DNA of 64,000 nt from CAYSYY01 sp964576115 [NCBI: uncultured Gemmatimonadota bacterium] (GTDB taxonomy: Bacteria > Blakebacterota > Blakebacteria > Blakebacterales): the NCBI GenBank assembly GCA_964576115.1, contig CAZNUA010000015.1:5300-69299 (forward strand), written 5' to 3'. Positions 1 to 8,129 of this stretch are shown here, in pieces (positions within the stretch are counted from its first letter, which is position 1; each line of letters begins with the position of its first letter). A model generated the notes under the pieces. It worked only from the letters and a program-made list of their open reading frames with translations, had not been told where the DNA came from and did not search any database. A program made the position numbers and the translations under genes.

Positions 1-1017
1 CAGCGGTGGAAGGAGGGGGGTTCCTGCAATCTGATTCTCTGTGGCAGCCACATTACATTCATGCAGCAACTCGAAAGACAGGACCAGCCGCTGCATGGAC
101 GCCGGACAGCTCGCCTGCAGGTACTGCCTTTCACCTATCGCGAAATTCCCGCCTTCGTTCCCGACTACTGCCGGCGCGATCACATGCGCACCTATGGGAT
201 CTTCGGCGGTCTGCCGGGTCATCTGGATGACCTCGATCCCGGACGAAATCTGGGTGAAAACGTTGCTGCACTGATCCTGGATCCCTCAAGCCGACTCCAC
301 GACGAAGCCCTCCACGTGCTGGACAGTTTCGGCCGGGAAGCGGATGTTCCCTACTCAACCCTGTTCGCGATCGCGATGGGAGCCCATACGTGGGGGGAGA
401 TCAAGCGCCGCGTCGATCGGTCCGAAGGCGCCCTGTGGCCGGTCATCGAATGGCTCCAGGAAATGGAACTGGCAGGTCGTGAGGTACCGGTGACAAGGGA
501 TCGGGTATCGAAATCAAAAGTCTCGCTCTATCGGCTGACGGACCCCTATCTGCGTTTCTGGTACCGGTTCATCCAGCCCCTGTATTCAAGTGGGTCAGCC
601 GGGCTCGTCGAACCCGTCGATCTCTGGGAAAAATCGATCGAACCGGGGCTGGATGACTACATGGGCGCTCTTTTCGAGGACATTTGCAGAGACAGCATCC
701 GGACCGGACTCTCTCTGCCTTTCACACCGCTTCGGGTCGGCCGATGGTGGACGCGGGACGGTCGACACGAGGTGGATGTCGTCGTCCGGGGGATGAATGA
801 CGAACTCTTCGTCGGGGAGTGCAAGTGGGGTGGCGTTTCCGCAGCCGACATGAACACTCTGAGAGAGCGCGGACAGCTAATCGCCAGTGAACTCCCAAAC
901 GTATCCCGGATCTACTACGGTCTCTTTTCGGCGGCGGACCGTCAGGATCCGATCGTCCGTCAAGCGGTGGACGGGAGAGACATGCTCTCCTTCGGCCCCG
1001 ACGCACTCTACACGTGA
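1..1017 (+). CDS. AAA ATPase with C-terminal DUF234/nuclease-like domain, 5' truncated by window edge
   Basis: The reading frame is open from base 1, so the gene starts upstream and about 338 codons are visible. Codons 11-16 read LILCGS, the sensor-1 strand of the archaeal-type AAA ATPases, followed by the GRRTA and PFTYREI segments that mark this family. The Walker motifs would lie upstream of the window. The C-terminal third carries EVDVVV then GECKW, a PD-(D/E)xK-like arrangement seen in the DUF234 tail. The family is widespread and of poorly known function; toxin-antitoxin-like or DNA-related roles have been suggested. It ends 2 bp from the convergent DUF5916 gene. A second, shorter relative (DUF4143 type) lies at 36.6-37.7 kb. 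Family call is firm, function unknown. Confidence 0.85.
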   Translation, partial: QRWKEGGSCNLILCGSHITFMQQLERQDQPLHGRRTARLQVLPFTYREIPAFVPDYCRRDHMRTYGIFGGLPGHLDDLDPGRNLGENVAALILDPSSRLHDEALHVLDSFGREADVPYSTLFAIAMGAHTWGEIKRRVDRSEGALWPVIEWLQEMELAGREVPVTRDRVSKSKVSLYRLTDPYLRFWYRFIQPLYSSGSAGLVEPVDLWEKSIEPGLDDYMGALFEDICRDSIRTGLSLPFTPLRVGRWWTRDGRHEVDVVVRGMNDELFVGECKWGGVSAADMNTLRERGQLIASELPNVSRIYYGLFSAADRQDPIVRQAVDGRDMLSFGPDALYT

Positions 1018-1019
1018 GT

Positions 1020-3383
1020 TCAGAACCCCAGGGCATATCCCAGCTTGGTGAAGACCGTCCGGTCCGCCCGCGTCAGGCTGTACTGCTCGCTGCCGTAGCC
1101 GTTATCGCTGTAGCCCAGGTAGAAGACCGTGCGGGGATTGATGGTGTAGCTGAAGAGCAGCTGGGTGAAGAGGTGCCGGTACTCGGGTGCGATAGCGAAG
1201 GTGTAGAGTGCGGTGTTCCGGTCATACGCCACGTACTGGACGATCGCCCGCAGGAAGGTACGGACGGTGAACTGATAGACCGTCCGCAGGTTCGTGACGC
1301 CGGCCGTATAGAGCTCGCCGCCCGGGATGGTGAGCTTCTCATGCATATGACTTGCCGAGAGGTGCAGGTGCTCACCGGGATTCCACAGCAGTGAGGGGGC
1401 AATCATGATCCCATCGGCCGGGCGGTTGTTGGCGTAGTCGATCCGGTCCCCTGCAGCAATCGAGAGACCCAGACGCAGATCGGCGTGGGGCCGGAAACCG
1501 CCGCCGAGGTAGTACTCCGTCAGACTGTACTCCGAACCGCCGTACGCCTCTTCGCTCCGGTTGACTCGCACCATCAGATTCGACTGTAACGGTCCGACAT
1601 ACAAACCCCAGATCTGGCCGCCCCGTTCGAGCCACTGCCCCGATCCCTTTTCGTAGTAATTGAACTCTCCTCCCAACCGGAAGAGCGACCACCAGTCGCC
1701 CGGTTCGGGATTCCACGACCAGTTCACCCCCCCTTCGACATTCCGGAATCCGACCCGCGGGATGAAACCCAGGTCGGCCCGGAAATCGTCGCTGACATGG
1801 TCGAAATCGAGCCACCAGCCGGCGGTGCGGGTGGTGTGATCGTATTCGAGCGCCAGGTAGTGACCGGTGAAGGTATCGCCCGGCTGATCGAAGCCGGTGT
1901 CGATCGAGTCGGGATAGCCGGTACGCGAACCGAGCACCTGGAGCTGGATCTGATCTGAACGGGAGATGCGAACATCGGTGTCCAGACCCACGACCTGGTT
2001 CGAATACCCGGCGGCCTGACGGTGAGTGGCGAGCGCCCCGATCGTATGACGGGGTCCCAGATCACGCCGGTACCGCAGGACTCCGGCGGTGGATTCGGTG
2101 GCAAGAGAAGTAGATCTCGAGTTCTCGGGGCCGGGGAAGATGAGGTTGGTCAGGTTGTCGCGGACGACGTATCCCCCGATGGTGTTGTCACCCACCTTGC
2201 CTGTTAGTTTCAAACCCCACTCGGGATCGCGCATGGTGCGGGTGTAGACGGCATCCTTGAGGGTGTCGAAGAAGTCGTACCCCTCTATAAAGAATGGACG
2301 CTGTTCCCGGTAGTAGAGCGCGAAGGGCTGGTTGATGTCCAGCTGCATGGCGTCGGCTTCGACCTGACTGAAATCGGGATTCAGAGTGGCGTTGAGGGTC
2401 ATGTTGGGAGTGATCCCCCACCCCGCCGTGAGGCCGACCTCGGCGTCCTGGTGGGCACGGTCGAACTCACCGTCGGGCATCGAGGCGCGCTCGTCGGTCC
2501 GCACACCGGTCACGGTCGGGTAGAGCTCGATATTGCGCCCCGGCGAAACCCCGGCAAAGCCCTCGATCTTCAGCGCCTGGCTCAGATAGATATTGTTGCT
2601 CCGATCGCGCGGGAAAGCCCCGATCAGGTGATTCCGGCTGCGGGGGTAAAAGCGGACGGCGTCGAAGCCCCAGATCTGGCTGCCGGTCGAACGTTGAAAG
2701 CGCAGTTGTGTGAAGGGGATCGCCAGCTCGACGGTATATCCCCACGCCGTGGTTCGACCGGCTGAATTCCAGATCGCGTCCCAGCTCCAGTCACGCGGAT
2801 TGTCGCCCCCCGATTCGGCTTCGATCATATCGCCCTGCACCCCCAGCGGATTGACGAGCAGGGTGTAGCACCGTCGCTCATCATTGAAGGTGTCGAGCAC
2901 GATCGAGACATAGTCGTCTCCCTCCAGGATGTCCCGATCGGAGAGATGCGCCCGGATCGCCCCGGGATCGGGATCGTGACACCGGAAAGCGGCATAGAGA
3001 TGGCTCCCGGAATGGATCAGCAGGACCTCGGTCCGCACCGGGGCCGGCACGTTTTCACCCGGCGAGACCTCCACCTCGAGGCTCAGGACCAGCGCCGAGG
3101 ACCAGACGGCCTCGTCGAGCTCGCCGTCGATTCTGAGACGTTCGTCGGTCCGGGGAATCTGAAGGGGAGCTGCGGTCGTGCCCGGGGTGCGAAACGAAGC
3201 GCGGTCGGTCTGGGCCCCGACCGGGACCGGTGAAACCGGCGGGAGCACAAAGACCGGAAGGAGAACGGTCACGATCAAAGCGGGAAGCGGGATCCGTGCG
3301 ATCCGCGAGTTCTGAATAATCCGCATGATCCGCAGGCGCATCACATTCGAAAAATTTTTTTCATTCCAGTCTGGTCTGATCAT
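1020..3383 (-). CDS. DUF5916 outer-membrane protein with N-terminal CBM9-like domain
   Basis: About 787 aa. A long N-region and hydrophobic signal peptide (around residues 25-58, ending VPVGAQ) precede a CBM9-like domain (LRIDGELDEAVW, then WSWDAIW and LRFQRS) and a C-terminal beta-barrel region rich in alternating aromatic strands and ending in the aromatic LGYALGF. This is the usual DUF5916 layout: a periplasmic carbohydrate-binding-like domain fused to an outer-membrane barrel. The substrate is unknown. I start at ATG 3383 because AGGAG lies 10 nt upstream; ATG 3341, at MRLRIMR, is an alternative that fits a normal signal peptide but has no ribosome site. It follows the BlaI/M56 pair on the same strand and may belong to its regulon. 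Confidence 0.85.
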   Translation of the reverse strand: MIRPDWNEKNFSNVMRLRIMRIIQNSRIARIPLPALIVTVLLPVFVLPPVSPVPVGAQTDRASFRTPGTTAAPLQIPRTDERLRIDGELDEAVWSSALVLSLEVEVSPGENVPAPVRTEVLLIHSGSHLYAAFRCHDPDPGAIRAHLSDRDILEGDDYVSIVLDTFNDERRCYTLLVNPLGVQGDMIEAESGGDNPRDWSWDAIWNSAGRTTAWGYTVELAIPFTQLRFQRSTGSQIWGFDAVRFYPRSRNHLIGAFPRDRSNNIYLSQALKIEGFAGVSPGRNIELYPTVTGVRTDERASMPDGEFDRAHQDAEVGLTAGWGITPNMTLNATLNPDFSQVEADAMQLDINQPFALYYREQRPFFIEGYDFFDTLKDAVYTRTMRDPEWGLKLTGKVGDNTIGGYVVRDNLTNLIFPGPENSRSTSLATESTAGVLRYRRDLGPRHTIGALATHRQAAGYSNQVVGLDTDVRISRSDQIQLQVLGSRTGYPDSIDTGFDQPGDTFTGHYLALEYDHTTRTAGWWLDFDHVSDDFRADLGFIPRVGFRNVEGGVNWSWNPEPGDWWSLFRLGGEFNYYEKGSGQWLERGGQIWGLYVGPLQSNLMVRVNRSEEAYGGSEYSLTEYYLGGGFRPHADLRLGLSIAAGDRIDYANNRPADGIMIAPSLLWNPGEHLHLSASHMHEKLTIPGGELYTAGVTNLRTVYQFTVRTFLRAIVQYVAYDRNTALYTFAIAPEYRHLFTQLLFSYTINPRTVFYLGYSDNGYGSEQYSLTRADRTVFTKLGYALGF
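3349..3365 (-). promoter_or_regulatory. A/T-rich 17-bp motif near the DUF5916 start, matching one upstream of blaI
   Basis: On the + strand the 17 bases read GAAAAATTTTTTTCATT. They match 15 of 17 positions of the motif at 5183-5199 just upstream of blaI. In such GC-rich DNA the A/T-richness stands out. It lies between the two candidate starts of the DUF5916 gene. A BlaI-type operator is an inference only; it does not look like the classical TACA/TGTA operator. Confidence 0.35.
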
Positions 3384-3437
3384 GGTTCCGGATCTCCTCA
3401 TGACTCGGATATCAGATGGTTGTGTCGGCGGCGGTTG

Positions 3438-3650
3438 TCATCGAGCCGCGGCGAACAGACGGTGGAGAACGGAGCTTGTCCCCCACTGCGAGGGGTTGAT
3501 CTCGTCGAGCGCCCAGACAGCCATCGCCCGCACCCCGGGATCGGGATCATCCAGGGTGTCGAGCAGAGGATTCACGGCCCGTATCACCCGATGGCTCTCT
3601 ACGAGGCCGTAGATTCCGAGCTTGCAGGCCGCCAGCCGGCGGATCGAGGA
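3438..3650 (-). pseudogene. Out-of-frame HEAT-repeat remnant of the M56 protein
   Basis: Downstream of the M56 reading frame, another frame of the same strand encodes RRLAACKLGIYGL and then DDPDPGVRAMAVWALDEI, which are HEAT units. They continue the in-frame unit DSDPRLREMAVLALGEIEDP of the M56 protein. Bridging the two at about 3640-3655 would restore a run of HEAT units, although the spacing suggests that part of a unit was also lost. The remnant ends at a TGA at 3438. Either a real indel between repeats or an assembly error is possible. Confidence 0.6.
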
Positions 3651-4734
3651 CGACGGGATCTTCGATCTCGCCCAGGGCCAGCACGGCCATCTCGCGCAGC
3701 CGGGGATCGGAATCGTTTGCGGCCGGCAGCAGTCGCCCGGATCGGACCGGGCTCCGGTCGACGTTGCTATCCATAATCCCGGCAATCCGCTCGCCGAGTC
3801 CCGAACCTGCCGCCATGGTCACCGACCCGACCGGCACCGACAGACCGAGCTGGGATCGGGCGATCGCCAGCAGATGACCGGCGTAGGTGGCCGATCGCAC
3901 GCCCCGACGCAAAGCGAAATCGTCGCAGGCCCGCTCGCGTTCGACCGCCTGGCGCCGGGCGATGAACCAGACCAGGGGATTGGGCCAGTAGAGCGCCCGC
4001 ACGATCTCGATCACCCGGTGACAGAGATGGTCGTGCCGCACCAGGTGGGCGTATTCGTGCAGCAGAACGCTCCGTTTCCGTGCCCGATCCCAGCTGCGGG
4101 CCTCGTCCGGCAGGACGATCGTCGGCCTGAGGATGCCGCAGGAGAACGGAATCGCGGTCTCGGCCGAGATCAGCAGCCTGACCCGCCCGGGCGACGGGAT
4201 CGGAGTCTTCAGGCGGTCGAAGAGAACGGTGAGTTCAGGATCACCGCCGGCGACCGAGCGGCGCAGAATCCGGCCGGCCACCAGGGCATGCCGAAGCAGT
4301 CGCCAGAGCATCGCGGCCAGACCACCCATCCAGATCAGGATGAAGGCCAGGCTGAGGATATCGCCGGTCGTGACCCAGGCACTCTGCGAGGCGGTTGGCT
4401 CCGGCTCGAGGTTCCGGTCCGGTTCCTCGCTCCCGGGTACGGCCGGGGTGGGAACTGTCGCCGATCCGGCTTCAAGCACCGGTCCGGTCCCGGATCCGAG
4501 CAGCCGGTGATGGCCGAACTGCCACGAGGGGAAGAACACGATATAGAGCGGGATCACGAGCAGGGCGACCAGTCCAAGGCTCCCGGCGGCACACCGGCTG
4601 GCCGCCGAGGCCCGAGACAGACATTTCATTGCCAGGCCGGTCAACAGCAGGATGAGGCTGCCCTTGACGAGTATGGTGGCCAACACGACCCCGGCCGCCG
4701 GACCGAGCTGCTGCAGCAGGGCGAGAGAGATCAC
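3547..4734 (-). CDS. BlaR1/MecR1-type M56 membrane metallopeptidase with frameshifted HEAT tail
   Basis: About 395 aa. N-terminal membrane helices (around residues 10-65 and 120-145) are followed by the M56 zinc-protease segment with HEYAH and the downstream PNPLVWFIARRQAVERERACDDFA motif block that supplies the third ligand. In the BlaR1/MecR1 family the protease senses a signal and leads to cleavage of the BlaI-type repressor. No penicillin-binding sensor domain is present. Instead the tail begins HEAT repeats (DPRLREMAVLALGEIEDP) that go out of frame near 3650, leaving a short unrelated C-terminus. Its start overlaps the blaI stop by 4 nt, so the two are translationally coupled. The signal sensed is unknown and is unlikely to be beta-lactam. 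Confidence 0.85.
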   Translation of the reverse strand: MISLALLQQLGPAAGVVLATILVKGSLILLLTGLAMKCLSRASAASRCAAGSLGLVALLVIPLYIVFFPSWQFGHHRLLGSGTGPVLEAGSATVPTPAVPGSEEPDRNLEPEPTASQSAWVTTGDILSLAFILIWMGGLAAMLWRLLRHALVAGRILRRSVAGGDPELTVLFDRLKTPIPSPGRVRLLISAETAIPFSCGILRPTIVLPDEARSWDRARKRSVLLHEYAHLVRHDHLCHRVIEIVRALYWPNPLVWFIARRQAVERERACDDFALRRGVRSATYAGHLLAIARSQLGLSVPVGSVTMAAGSGLGERIAGIMDSNVDRSPVRSGRLLPAANDSDPRLREMAVLALGEIEDPVVLDPPAGGLQARNLRPRREPSGDTGRESSARHPG

Positions 4735-5168
4735 GTCTCCCTCTCCTCCTCGATCAGCCGGCTGATCCGCTCCAGCTCCTCCTCGTTCAACCGTTCGCCG
4801 GAGACATCGAGCATGGTCAGGATGGCCTTCGAGGGTGAATTGTCGAAGAAGGTCCGCAGCAGGTTCTGCATGGCGCTGCGTGAGGCTTTCTCGCGCGAGG
4901 TCCGGGGGGTGTAGATGTAGCGGCGCCCTTCCCGGTGGTGCACGAGATACCCCTTTTTCTCCAGGATCGAGAGTGTCACCCGCACCGTGTCATAGCTCAG
5001 GTCGTCGCTCATTCGCTCGACGACCTCGTGAGCCCCCGCCGAGCCGAGTTCGTAGAGAATGTTCACGATCTCCCGCTCGCGGCGGCTCAGACGATGCAGG
5101 GCCGGCTGGCGCCGGGACGAAAACCCCGGGGAGTGACCTGCGGCACCGCCTGCGGATGGACCGGGCAT
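4731..5168 (-). CDS. BlaI/MecI/CopY-family transcriptional repressor
   Basis: 145 aa. A winged helix (LSRREREIVNILYELG, then VRVTLSILEKKGYLVHHREGRRYIY) and a C-terminal dimerisation helix (SPSKAILTML, then LNEEELERISRLIEE) match the BlaI family. The repressor binds inverted repeats as a dimer and is inactivated by cleavage by its partner M56 protease, here the next gene, overlapping by ATGA. The N-terminal 25 residues are an unconserved extension. A ribosome site AAGGA lies 7 nt before the ATG, and an A/T-rich imperfect palindrome lies just upstream at 5183-5199, suggesting autoregulation. Confidence 0.9.
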   Translation of the reverse strand: MPGPSAGGAAGHSPGFSSRRQPALHRLSRREREIVNILYELGSAGAHEVVERMSDDLSYDTVRVTLSILEKKGYLVHHREGRRYIYTPRTSREKASRSAMQNLLRTFFDNSPSKAILTMLDVSGERLNEEELERISRLIEEERET

Positions 5169-5182
5169 GAAAGTTCCTTAAT

Positions 5183-5199
5183 GAAAAGTTTTTTCCATT
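5183..5199 (-). promoter_or_regulatory. Candidate blaI operator, A/T-rich imperfect inverted repeat
   Basis: The + strand reads GAAAAGTTTTTTCCATT; with the preceding AAT it approximates AATGAAAA mirrored by TTTTCCATT. It lies 14 nt from the blaI start in the divergent blaI/nikR region. Near-identical copy at 3349-3365. Assignment to BlaI is inferred from position only. Confidence 0.35.
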
Positions 5200-5342
5200 G
5201 ATCAGGAATACGGCTCCCGGCGGGCAAAGTTGCAGCTGTTCTCCCACTGTGTGCTACGATGAATCCTTGAATGTAACACGGATGTCCGGTAGACTCGCTC
5301 GGGTACCTGGCTGAGCGCAATCATGTCAGAGGGAGTGCATCG

Positions 5343-5747
5343 ATGTCAGAACTGGTTCGTTTCGGCGTCTCGATCGAGAGCGAACTGCTCGAGGCTTTCG
5401 ACTCGTACATCGCCGAGAAAAGCTACACCAACCGCTCGGAAGCAATTCGCGATCTGATCCGGCAGAGCCTGGCCGCCGGGAAGTGGGAAGAAGGGGGCGA
5501 TGTCGCCGGCGGAATCGTCCTGGTATACGACCACCACCAGCGGGATCTGACCGAGAAGTTGATCCACCGTCAGCACCACGCCCTCGATCTCACCATCTCG
5601 AACCTGCACGTGCACCTGGACGAGGGTAACTGCCTGGAAGTGATCGTCGTGCGGGGTTCCAGTGACCGGATCACGGCCCTGGCCGATGACATGCGCAGCA
5701 TGCGAGGCGTACACCACTGCGCCGTAGCCCGGGTGGCCGCCACCTGA
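5343..5747 (+). CDS. nikR: Nickel-responsive regulator NikR
   Basis: 134 aa, the usual family length. An N-terminal ribbon-helix-helix (residues 1-45, VRFGVSIESELLEAFD and NRSEAIRDLIR) is followed by the ACT-like nickel-binding domain. The high-affinity ligands align with those of E. coli NikR: His78 in the QHH stretch, His89 and His91 in LHVH, and Cys97 in GNCLE. It should repress nickel uptake genes when nickel-loaded. No nickel transporter or hydrogenase/urease gene is in the window, so its targets lie elsewhere. Ribosome site AGAGGGAG lies about 8 nt upstream of the ATG. Divergent from blaI; I found no clear GTATGA-type NikR operator in the shared region. Confidence 0.93.
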   Translation: MSELVRFGVSIESELLEAFDSYIAEKSYTNRSEAIRDLIRQSLAAGKWEEGGDVAGGIVLVYDHHQRDLTEKLIHRQHHALDLTISNLHVHLDEGNCLEVIVVRGSSDRITALADDMRSMRGVHHCAVARVAAT

Positions 5748-5780
5748 CGCCCGGCCGGTTTCCGCCGCCGGCCTGACACC

Positions 5781-5813
5781 CCCCGGTATCTTTACGGGAT
5801 CGCGATACCGGGG
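5781..5813. terminator. Perfect 10-bp hairpin between convergent nikR and ornithine cyclodeaminase genes
   Basis: CCCCGGTATC at 5781-5790 pairs exactly with GATACCGGGG at 5804-5813 around a 13-nt loop. It sits between the nikR stop (5747) and the end of the opposite-strand gene (5826). There is no T-run, so a bidirectional or factor-assisted terminator is inferred from position. Confidence 0.5.
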
Positions 5814-5825
5814 AGGGAGCCGGTT

Positions 5826-6803
5826 CTACAAATCGACTTCGGTACCGATCCCCGCCTCACGGGCCCGGTCGTACACCAGGCGCGCCGTGGCGGCATCCTG
5901 AATCGCCAGACCGTTCGACTTGAAGAGCGTGATCTGCTCCTCCGAGGTCCGTCCCGGCTTCGAGCCGGCCACGATCTCGGCCAGTTCGGCGTGGATGTGG
6001 TCGGCGGTGATGACCCCCTCCGAGATCGGAATCATGACGTCGCCGGCCTCGTTCAGGCAGGCCTCGCGAGAGTCGGCGATCAGCACCGAACGTTTGATGA
6101 TGGCCGAGTCGAGTTCGCGGGCCCCGGGGGAGTGGCTGCCGATACCGTTGAGATGGGTGCCCGACTTGACCGCGGTGCCGTCGAAGATCGGTTCGGCGCT
6201 GGAGGTGGCGGTGCAGATGATGTCCGCCTCGAGCATGACACTCGCATCCTCGGCGATCCGGACCGGAATGCCCAGCTTCTCGCTCATCTCGATGACAAAG
6301 GTCTCAGCCGCCTCGGGAACGACATCCATGACCCAGGCCAGTTCGATCTCGCGCGCTTCGCAGACCGCCCAGAGCTGCATCCGGGCCTGTACGCCGGCCC
6401 CGAAAACGGCTGCCGTCTGCGGCCCCCCTTCCCGTGCCAGGTACTTCGTCGCCAGACCGCTGACCGCCCCGGTGCGGACCGCCGTCAGGTACCCACCGTC
6501 CATGATGCAGACGACCTGTCCGGTCGAGGCATCCTGGAGCAGGACCGTTCCCAGAACCGTCGCCAGATCGTGTTTGGCCGGGTTGTCCTTGTAGACCGTA
6601 ACCACTTTGCAGGCCATGGCGTTCATTTCCTGCAGGTAGGCAGGCATATAGAGGCTGAGCCCGTCGGGAGCTTTGATCACCGTGCGCAGAGGCAGTTCGG
6701 CCGTACCGGCGGCCATCTCGGTGAAGGCCGCCTCCAGAATATCGATGCAGTCGGCCATCTCCAGAACCCGGGTGACTTCCTGACGGTTGAGCAACAGGGG
6801 CAT
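5826..6803 (-). CDS. Ornithine cyclodeaminase / mu-crystallin family NAD(P)-dependent enzyme
   Basis: 325 aa, the family's usual length. It has the substrate-side strand with AVRTGA, the dinucleotide-binding turn FGAGVQARMQL (around residues 135-145), and the ICTATSS and GIGSHSPGARELD segments of the family. Members cyclise ornithine to proline, reduce imino acids, or interconvert alanine and pyruvate, and sequence alone does not decide which. It stands alone, convergent with nikR. A ribosome-site-like GGAGGTAGGAC precedes the ATG. No proline or arginine genes are adjacent. Confidence 0.9.
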   Translation of the reverse strand: MPLLLNRQEVTRVLEMADCIDILEAAFTEMAAGTAELPLRTVIKAPDGLSLYMPAYLQEMNAMACKVVTVYKDNPAKHDLATVLGTVLLQDASTGQVVCIMDGGYLTAVRTGAVSGLATKYLAREGGPQTAAVFGAGVQARMQLWAVCEAREIELAWVMDVVPEAAETFVIEMSEKLGIPVRIAEDASVMLEADIICTATSSAEPIFDGTAVKSGTHLNGIGSHSPGARELDSAIIKRSVLIADSREACLNEAGDVMIPISEGVITADHIHAELAEIVAGSKPGRTSEEQITLFKSNGLAIQDAATARLVYDRAREAGIGTEVDL

Positions 6804-7178
6804 GTCCTACCTCCTCCGGCGCGGTCCCGGCGGCCGGCTCCCAGCGCCGACCGGGACAATCATTCAACGGGCGTCTGATACGGCGGCAGGATGATACTAT
6901 GGCACACCGGAGCCGGGGTTTTGAAGTCCTATCTGCGAGGCTTGCGTCTCAACCTGACGGACACCCCGGTTCACACCGGATCATTCGGTTTGAATCGTAC
7001 GGCGGTCCTGCACTACTCTCGGGCCGGAGAGCTCGGACCTGCATTCGCGGCATTGTTCTTTCTCCTGCGGAAGGCATTTCATGACACGTCTCATTCCCGG
7101 CCGCACTCGTTTTCCGCTCTACTCCTTCGCTCTGGTTTTCAACACCATCCGGATCGTGCAGGAGATGATCGAACACTG
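6804..7178. other. 375-bp divergent intergenic region
   Basis: Lies between the starts of the ornithine cyclodeaminase family gene and the membrane phospho-acceptor gene. It is open in one forward frame from 6891, but that translation has no membrane, domain or composition signal resembling the protein that follows at 7179, so I treat it as non-coding. I saw no strong hairpin or repeat in it. Promoters for both flanking genes must lie here. Confidence 0.5.
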
Positions 7179-8129
7179 ATGGAACCGGAATACGAATTTC
7201 AGGAGGAAAGTCTCGAGCGCTTCCTCGAAGCCAGCACGGTCGAAACCGAACATACGATGGCCCGCCTGCGGGTCGGGATCGGGGTGCTGGCCATCGCCAT
7301 CAGTCCCTATCTGGTCTCGATGGACCTGCTCGAACTGATCTTCCGCCCGATCCCTTATCTGTTCTTTATTCTCGGGTACCTCCTCTACGCCCTGGGGTAC
7401 TACTTCTGGGCTCCCTACCGCCATTTCCGACTGGTGGCGGCCACGCGGTGCTCGACATTCATCGACTACGCCGCCGTGACCGTGGTCCTGCTCAACAGCG
7501 GCGGGCTGGAAAGCCCCTTCTGGGCCCTCTGGGCCACAGTGGCCCTGACATACGTGATCCGGTTCCGGTTCGGTCTGCGTGAGGGGATCGTTACCGCCCT
7601 GCTCTTCCTCGGCACGGTTGAACTCTGCAATCAGGTAATCCCGGCAACCGAACTCCCGGTCCTGACGCTTCTGGTCGGCGTCGGTTTTTCGCTGCTCATC
7701 CTCATAGCCGGCGGGCTGCTGATGGTGCGCAGCGAGCGGGCGGCGATCCGCAAGGCTCTGACCGCCGAATATGAAACAATCCACCGTATCGTGAATACGG
7801 TTCAGCATTCAGTCAACAACCCGCTGGCCGTTATCAGCGGTAATCTGCAGTTGCTCAAACGCTATCAGACAGGAGAGAAAGAGAAGGAATGGATCGATGC
7901 CGCCGAGGAGGCCCTGACCGGTATTGTTGTGGCGGTGGACAAGCTACGCGATCTCGAGGACGAACGGCTCCTGGTCGGTTACGGCCCTCTGAAACAGTAT
8001 TCGGTCGAAGCCTGGTACGAACTCACGGCCGGTTCACGGCGTTCGGGCGGAGCCCGGGTCGGCGAGGTCCGGGAAACACCGGGATCAGACGATACGGAAA
8101 CACCCCACCCGCCGGCCGGGGATAAATAA
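7179..8129 (+). CDS. Integral membrane protein with HisKA phospho-acceptor domain but no ATPase domain
   Basis: About 316 aa from ATG 7179; AGGAG lies 14 nt upstream, and the open frame further upstream does not look coding. Five to six hydrophobic helices (roughly residues 28-50, 53-75, 85-105, 112-135, 140-185) are followed by a linker and a histidine-kinase dimerisation helix with HSVNNPLAVISGNLQLL, which contains the HxxNNPL H-box. The chain then ends after a short disordered tail with no N, G1 or G2 box. So it could be phosphorylated only by another kinase, or act as a regulator. A second ATPase-less H-box protein is at 56562-57473. It ends directly against the convergent M28 gene. Confidence 0.75.
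   Translation: MEPEYEFQEESLERFLEASTVETEHTMARLRVGIGVLAIAISPYLVSMDLLELIFRPIPYLFFILGYLLYALGYYFWAPYRHFRLVAATRCSTFIDYAAVTVVLLNSGGLESPFWALWATVALTYVIRFRFGLREGIVTALLFLGTVELCNQVIPATELPVLTLLVGVGFSLLILIAGGLLMVRSERAAIRKALTAEYETIHRIVNTVQHSVNNPLAVISGNLQLLKRYQTGEKEKEWIDAAEEALTGIVVAVDKLRDLEDERLLVGYGPLKQYSVEAWYELTAGSRRSGGARVGEVRETPGSDDTETPHPPAGDK

Noticed and set aside
1-5168. Beta-lactam resistance locus because of BlaI and BlaR1-type genes
   Set aside because: No penicillin-binding sensor domain and no beta-lactamase gene are present; BlaI/M56 pairs have many other roles.
5200-5342. NikR operator of the GTATGA-N16-TCATAC type
   Set aside because: No matching half-sites with the right spacing were found.
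6891-7178. N-terminal extension of the membrane H-box protein in the same open frame
   Set aside because: The translation has no membrane or signal features and no ribosome site; the frame is open by chance in GC-rich DNA.
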